Program-made: the position numbers and the translations under genes
Shown here: piece by piece, positions 9,211 to 12,943 of the stretch
Position numbering within the stretch: the stretch's first letter is position 1
Layout: every line of letters begins with the position of its first letter
Notes under the pieces: model-generated
The model's input: the letters and a program-made list of their open reading frames with translations, nothing else
Databases searched by the model: none
What the model was told of the DNA's origin: nothing
NCBI GenBank assembly: GCA_004325065.1
Contig: PITI01000404.1
Span: forward strand, 1 to 12,943
Origin: Hamiltosporidium magnivora
Lineage: Eukaryota; Microsporidia; Dubosqiidae
Reading direction: 5' to 3'
Length of the DNA stretch: 12,943 nucleotides

Positions 9211-10044
9211 TAATGTCATGAAAACAAATATAACACTTGCCACTATTAAAAAAGATGAGACTTTCAAACAAAGTTGGATATACAAAATATAAAATTAAAA
9301 TTATCTTATAATATTAAGTATTTAGAAAAGAATTTTCTTGATAATAGTTATCTAATTCAAAAGCCCATAATGTAAAAGATAAAGCTACAATAATATAATA
9401 AACATTATGAAAGGAAAATCTATATTATAGAACTGTGTAACACCTACGAACTTGAAATTCTATCCCGAACACTAAAATTTCTATATTTAAATGAGAAAAT
9501 ATCGTTCGACAAAAAAAAATAATTAAATTGAAAAAATAGACTTTTAAGAATGATTTTTGGAATATAATTTTGTAAATATGATATATCTCAGAATATCTTA
9601 GCTTTCTTTTGTAACATAAGTAAATCTATAGTTTAAAAATTTGAATTTTTTTCCTTATCTACAAAAAAATTATAAATCCTCTTTTTCGAAATAAAAAGAA
9701 ATGATTGGAGGTGCTACCATGCGTAATTATTTTCTCACATATTTAAGTCGTATTTTTGTGTAAATAAAAGAATCAGTATAATATAACCACGGTTTGTTAG
9801 AGTTTTTGGGTTGTTAAACTGTAAATCTGAAATAAACGACCATATAGCATAATATACCAGACATTAATATTTAAGTATTTAAAAGTTTTTTATTTTGAAA
9901 TTATTGTCTTTTTAGCTATATATTTAAGTAAAATCACGTTTCAAATCATTAAACATAACCTTAAAATTTAAACTTTATCGACCTAAAACCATCTATTAAA
10001 TTAAATAATTCCAATAATTATTATATAATACTCCCATATATAAT

Positions 10045-10050
10045 TTTATT
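10045..10050 (-). terminator. Poly(A) signal overlapping the NAXD stop codon
   Basis: On the minus strand the sequence reads AATAAA across the last lysine codon and the TAA stop. A polyadenylation signal overlapping the stop implies a very short 3' UTR, a feature of compact microsporidian transcripts even though the surrounding spacer is long. In A/T-rich DNA the hexamer also occurs by chance. Confidence 0.35.
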
Positions 10051-10888
10051 TGAATACGGATTCCATTGATTTTTGAATTTCGGATATTATTTCACGCGTT
10101 TTTAACGCCATTCCATATTTTTTGGATGCAAATTCCGAAGCTTTTCTCGTTATTATTGAGGCTGTTTTTATACTATCAGTGACATCATCTGGTTCGGCTG
10201 TTTTTGTCCAGCTTAAAAATGTCGCCAATATACCTGCAAGGATATCTCCTTGCCCGCCACATCTTTTCACAAATATTGGTTTAAAAAGAGTCATTTCAGT
10301 ACTAGCCAATACATTTTGGTTTATATCATCAATCTCATGGCTTCTATTCAGAATCTCTATTTTACGATCATTATATTCAATTACATCGACAAAACCTTTT
10401 TTCAAAACATAGTGAATATTATTATCTTTAAGATATTTCACTTCATTATGATTCGGTGTTAAAACAATGTTCTTGTATTTTTTGAAGAATTCAAAATTAT
10501 TTGAATAAAAAAATATTCCGTCACCATCAATAATTATAAAAATATTTCTCTTCATTAAATATTCTAATATTCTACAAATCTTTTCACATATTTCTTTCGT
10601 TGGTCTACCAAGTCCAGAACCAAAAACACATACACTTACACGGTTCAAAATCCATTCATGAAAATCTATTTCCACAATTATTGCTTCCGGTAATAAAACT
10701 TTTAAAGGAATGAGTGTTTCCTTTTCACAAAATATATATGAAAGATCTGATCCTGAAAGCAAAGAAGATAATGAAACAAAGTATGGGGCTCCTGTATATA
10801 AACCACATCCTCCTATTACAAGTGTAACGCCATTATTTCCTTTTACGGAAGATTCAGAATTCAGAGGAATTTTCCTTTTAAATTGCAT
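10046..10888 (-). CDS. NAXD: ATP/ADP-dependent NAD(P)H-hydrate dehydratase
   Basis: A 280-residue ribokinase-fold repair enzyme that uses ATP or ADP to dehydrate S-NAD(P)HX, the damaged hydrated cofactor, back to NAD(P)H (yeast YKL151C, mammalian NAXD). Motifs in order: KGNNGVTLVIGG (16-27) then YTGAPYF (31-37), the family's KGxxGxVLVIGGsxxYTGAPyf; SGSDLSYIFC (45-54), for the usual GADL; FGSGLGR (89-95); IIIDGDG (118-124); LTPNHNEV (143-150), for LTPHPGE; and RCGGQGDILAGIL (209-221), where the Asp of GQGD is the expected catalytic base. The length is near full for a stand-alone dehydratase, with no N-terminal epimerase fusion and no obvious targeting peptide, so it is probably cytosolic. The start is the ATG directly after five C's. 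It is transcribed divergently from the PIG-L gene. The partner epimerase (NAXE) is not in this window. Confidence 0.93.
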   Translation of the reverse strand: MQFKRKIPLNSESSVKGNNGVTLVIGGCGLYTGAPYFVSLSSLLSGSDLSYIFCEKETLIPLKVLLPEAIIVEIDFHEWILNRVSVCVFGSGLGRPTKEICEKICRILEYLMKRNIFIIIDGDGIFFYSNNFEFFKKYKNIVLTPNHNEVKYLKDNNIHYVLKKGFVDVIEYNDRKIEILNRSHEIDDINQNVLASTEMTLFKPIFVKRCGGQGDILAGILATFLSWTKTAEPDDVTDSIKTASIITRKASEFASKKYGMALKTREIISEIQKSMESVFK

Positions 10889-10893
10889 GGGGG
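10889..10893 (-). promoter_or_regulatory. C-run start motif of the NAXD gene
   Basis: On the minus strand five C's abut the ATG. This is the same arrangement as at the Pob3 start and the strongest C-run in the window. It fixes the start codon and implies an almost absent 5' UTR. Confidence 0.7.
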
Positions 10894-10901
10894 TTTATAT
10901 A
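10894..10901 (-). promoter_or_regulatory. TATA-like box of the NAXD gene
   Basis: TATATAAA on the minus strand directly precedes the C-run and ATG. A TATA element this close fits only if transcription begins inside or after the start codon region, so it may instead be part of the AT background. It is noted because it matches the consensus exactly. Confidence 0.3.
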
Positions 10902-11216
10902 CAGAATTATTTATTACGATCAGAAATTTAAATCTATAAATAGATATATTCACTAAGTTATTATACTTTTTTATATTATAATCACCAGTAGCTTAAGATA
11001 AATTTATTTGTTTCTAATACGCTTAAACATACGATAGAACAAGCTTATACTTGTCTTTAATAATATTTATCTTCTATATAAAATGGTTCATAAGGATGAA
11101 GAAAACAGAATTCTTATAAAAACCGTGAATAATCTATTTTTAGTTTTGTATAATATGACTCTAAATATTAAAATTTGATAAAAAAAATTAAACTTTGAGT
11201 CAGAATGAAAGAAGGT

Positions 11217-11268
11217 GATAAGCGGTAAAGAAGTAAAATAAACTAATAAGACAAAATAAAAGCTTATC
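11217..11268. repeat. Spaced inverted repeat GATAAGC ... GCTTATC
   Basis: GATAAGC (11217-11223) and GCTTATC (11262-11268) are perfect reverse complements 38 bp apart, 75-126 bp upstream of the PIG-L ATG. The core GATAAG is the recognition sequence of GATA-type zinc-finger factors, so paired binding sites are possible. Chance is also plausible. Confidence 0.25.
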
Positions 11269-11325
11269 TTTGCACTTTAAAATATTAAAATTTAATTACA
11301 AAATTAATTATTGTATTCTGCACAT

Positions 11326-11329
11326 CCCC
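11326..11329 (+). promoter_or_regulatory. C-run motif upstream of the PIG-L start
   Basis: CCCC followed by T, 13 bases before the ATG. This is the same microsporidian motif as at the other starts but set slightly back, predicting a leader of about 13 bases or fewer. No in-frame ATG lies between it and the chosen start. Confidence 0.6.
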
Positions 11330-11342
11330 TACAAACCTGTTT

Positions 11343-12179
11343 ATGAAAAATTATATTCTAATTTTTTTTCTTGCTTTATATTTTTTGTTCAAAAATATAA
11401 AAAATATATTGCCTTGCACTTTTATTGATCAACCTGGTAATTTTTTACTTTTAACTGCTCACCCAGATGATGAATCTATGTTCTTTGCACCTACAATTCT
11501 TAATCTCAAAGGGAATCTAACTATTATCTGTTTTTCAACAGGAAATTATTTACAAGAAACTGAATCCGAAATGAATATGACTAAAAAGGAAATATCGGAA
11601 GATAAAAATAATTATTTTGCAAATAATTTTATGAAAACACAAAAAAGAAATTACGAAGTAAAAAGGAATAAAATAAGATTAAAAGAATTAAAAAATGTTT
11701 GTAAATTTTTAAATAGAAACAATAAATTTATACAGAATAAAGAGATAATAAATAGAAATTATTTAAATACCAAATGTATAATACTAAATTTACAGGATAA
11801 TAGTGATTGGGACACTAATGAAATAGTAAGTATAATAAGATTTTATAATTTAATATATAATTTTAACTGTATTTTCACTTTTGATAGAAACGGAGTATCA
11901 AATCATAAAAATCATATTTCATTATTTTTTGCTACGAGAAAATTTAGACAAGAAATACCTGTAAAATGCTATTATTTAAATTCTAAAAATATTTGGTATA
12001 AATATTTTATAGATTTTTCTTTGAATAAAAATTCGTTTTGCTCAGGGATTATTAAGTATTTTACTTCCATTCGAATGATGCTTTTTCATAAATCTCAAAT
12101 ACTTTGGTTCAGAATTCTTTATATATTTTTTTCTAATTTTATGATTTATAATGATTATACAGATTTGGATAATATTTAA
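11343..12179 (+). CDS. GPI12: N-acetylglucosaminyl-phosphatidylinositol de-N-acetylase (PIG-L/Gpi12)
   Basis: A 278-residue enzyme that removes the acetyl group from GlcNAc-PI on the cytosolic face of the ER, the second step of GPI-anchor synthesis. An N-terminal hydrophobic segment (about 4-16) is the expected ER anchor. The zinc-site motif TAHPDDE is at 38-44, STGN at 65-68, a basic RLKEL helix at 112-116, and TFDRNGVSNHKNH at 179-191 matches the family's TFDxxGVSGHxNH with its second metal-binding histidine. HKSQILWFRILYIFFS (249-264), followed by MIYND, matches the C-terminal HRSQLVWFRxLYxxxSRYM pattern. All expected catalytic residues are present. About 30 residues between STGN and the RLKEL helix (roughly 72-105) are extra, charged and Asn/Lys-rich. 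GPI anchors hold surface proteins, so the enzyme fits a parasite coat. Its orientation is divergent from NAXD. Confidence 0.94.
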   Translation: MKNYILIFFLALYFLFKNIKNILPCTFIDQPGNFLLLTAHPDDESMFFAPTILNLKGNLTIICFSTGNYLQETESEMNMTKKEISEDKNNYFANNFMKTQKRNYEVKRNKIRLKELKNVCKFLNRNNKFIQNKEIINRNYLNTKCIILNLQDNSDWDTNEIVSIIRFYNLIYNFNCIFTFDRNGVSNHKNHISLFFATRKFRQEIPVKCYYLNSKNIWYKYFIDFSLNKNSFCSGIIKYFTSIRMMLFHKSQILWFRILYIFFSNFMIYNDYTDLDNI

Positions 12180-12225
12180 TTAAATATGATATTAGTTTTA
12201 AATTCGGATTCCATAATTAATTGAT

Positions 12226-12231
12226 AATAAA
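12226..12231 (+). terminator. Candidate poly(A) signal of the PIG-L gene
   Basis: AATAAA lies 47 bp downstream of the PIG-L stop codon, at a suitable distance and on the right strand. The hexamer is common by chance in DNA this AT-rich. Confidence 0.35.
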
Positions 12232-12588
12232 AATTTGAAAAATATAAGTGAATATGTTTAAATTGCCTCTAATACATGAAAAAAAAACATCTCATTTCAT
12301 ATTTTCTATATGGGAACTGAAAATAAATAAAAATGAAGCATTGGATTTAAATGAATAATATATGGGGATTAAAGAGGTAGAATAAAATATATGAAATTTT
12401 GAAAATTGTTTGAACACGAAATTTTACTGAATAAATATTCACTTGAACTGTAATTTATTGAATATAATATGGATATTTATATGGGTAAGTGGAAATAGTA
12501 GTCCCAAGAAATCGCTTATACTTTAAAAAAATCTAAAAATACAATTATACTAAAAAAAATAAAAGAACAACAAATTATAATTGAAAAA

Positions 12589-12732
12589 TTAATTCGAATT
12601 TATTAGAAAACTCAAGGTCTTGTATTATTGTATCTTTTGTGTATCAATATTATTAAATATGAATGCTTCTTTTATTGATTTACTAAGTTCTTCAGATAAA
12701 TCATGTTTTTTATAATAAATTTTATGTATCCA
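12589..12732 (-). pseudogene. Possible centrin-like EF-hand gene remnant
   Basis: A 47-codon minus-strand frame, open between a TAA (12733-12735) and its stop (12589-12591), reads HDLSEELSKSIKEAF, then FNNIDTQKIQYKTL and a short hydrophobic end. This follows the first EF-hand of centrin/calmodulin proteins (ELTEEQKxEIREAFDLFD...GTIDxKEL) with one residue missing in the loop. The calcium-binding positions are not kept: the first Asp is Asn, the loop Gly is Gln, and the final Glu is Thr. No C-run or credible start precedes it and no second EF-hand follows. It would be a broken copy of a CDC31-like gene, or a chance likeness. Length alone is not significant at this GC, so the call rests on the motif. 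Confidence 0.3.
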
Positions 12733-12943
12733 TTAATTTTTAAATTTAAATTTCATATAAAATGAAGCCATCTGCTCAATATGACTTTTATTCAAAGTAA
12801 ACTTTTTGATTATTTAAATTTGAAATAAAATTTAAATCTGCTTTATTTTACATATATTCTCTAATTCTACTCTTTATATTATACGCTTTAGAACAACAAA
12901 ATAATTCTAAAAAAAAATTTGGTAATACTTTTAGAATTTCTTA

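Larger units (their letters stand above)
7851..10045. other. Gene-poor spacer with a GC-rich, decayed block
   Basis: 2.2 kb with no intact gene. The flanks (7851-8430 and 9240-10045) are ordinary AT-rich spacer where I see nothing, apart from a 20-codon frame at 9701-9763 that I do not support. The centre (about 8440-9240) is different: GC climbs to 30-37% and then to 47%, and it holds coding-like fragments and inverted repeats, described separately. Confidence 0.7.
10889..11342. promoter_or_regulatory. Divergent intergenic region, NAXD and PIG-L
   Basis: 454 bp of AT-rich DNA between two divergent genes, so it must carry both promoters. Visible elements are the C-runs at each end, the TATATAAA beside the NAXD start, A/T tracts including AAATTT-like stretches at 11285-11310 upstream of PIG-L, and a 7-bp inverted repeat GATAAGC/GCTTATC at 11217-11268. 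No other gene is seen here. Confidence 0.5.
12180..12943. other. AT-rich spacer at the right end
   Basis: 764 bp with no intact gene. A canonical AATAAA at 12226-12231 lies 47 bp after the PIG-L stop. A short plus frame (12502-12606) is Lys/Ile-rich and of chance length. On the minus strand a possible EF-hand gene remnant lies at 12589-12732. The window ends in AT-rich DNA with no gene entering from the right that I can see. Confidence 0.6.

Noticed and set aside
9701..9763. 20-codon plus frame starting MIGGATMRNYF
   Set aside because: Too short to support, with no C-run or known family. The slightly raised GC at 9705-9722 is the only sign.

Overview
The window looks like nuclear DNA of a microsporidian with an unusually large, sparsely coded genome. 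Base composition is very AT-rich: about 20% GC between genes, somewhat higher inside them. All four recognisable genes are intronless eukaryotic genes. Three of them have a run of four or five C's at or just before the ATG, which is the known microsporidian start-site signature. The proteins are divergent and compact, and only four genes occupy about 4 kb of 12.9 kb. Such low density fits expanded AT-rich species of the Edhazardia or Anncaliia kind, but the species is an inference.

Layout: 1-4105 has no intact gene, only a decayed coding-like patch at about 1282-1810 and a few small hairpins. 4106-5440 (+) encodes Pob3/SSRP1, a subunit of the FACT histone chaperone. 5441-6773 is AT-rich spacer with short coding-like fragments. 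6774-7850 (+) encodes a single-pass membrane protein with a Lys/Glu-rich stalk and a divergent C-terminal macro (ADP-ribose-binding) domain. 7851-10045 is spacer containing a decayed coding-like block (about 8440-8990) that runs into a strikingly GC-rich, structured island (about 8990-9210, 47% GC). 10046-10888 (-) encodes ATP/ADP-dependent NAD(P)H-hydrate dehydratase. It is divergent, across a 454-bp intergenic region, from 11343-12179 (+), which encodes the GPI-anchor enzyme PIG-L/Gpi12. 12180-12943 is spacer with a possible EF-hand (centrin-like) gene remnant on the minus strand.

The genes form no pathway or operon. Three are housekeeping functions: chromatin transcription, repair of damaged NAD(P)H, and the second step of GPI anchor synthesis. 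The macro-domain protein is the most distinctive. It is predicted to be membrane-anchored, has changes at normally conserved ligand-binding positions, and lacks the C-run start motif of the other three genes. The GC-rich island is the second item most worth following up.
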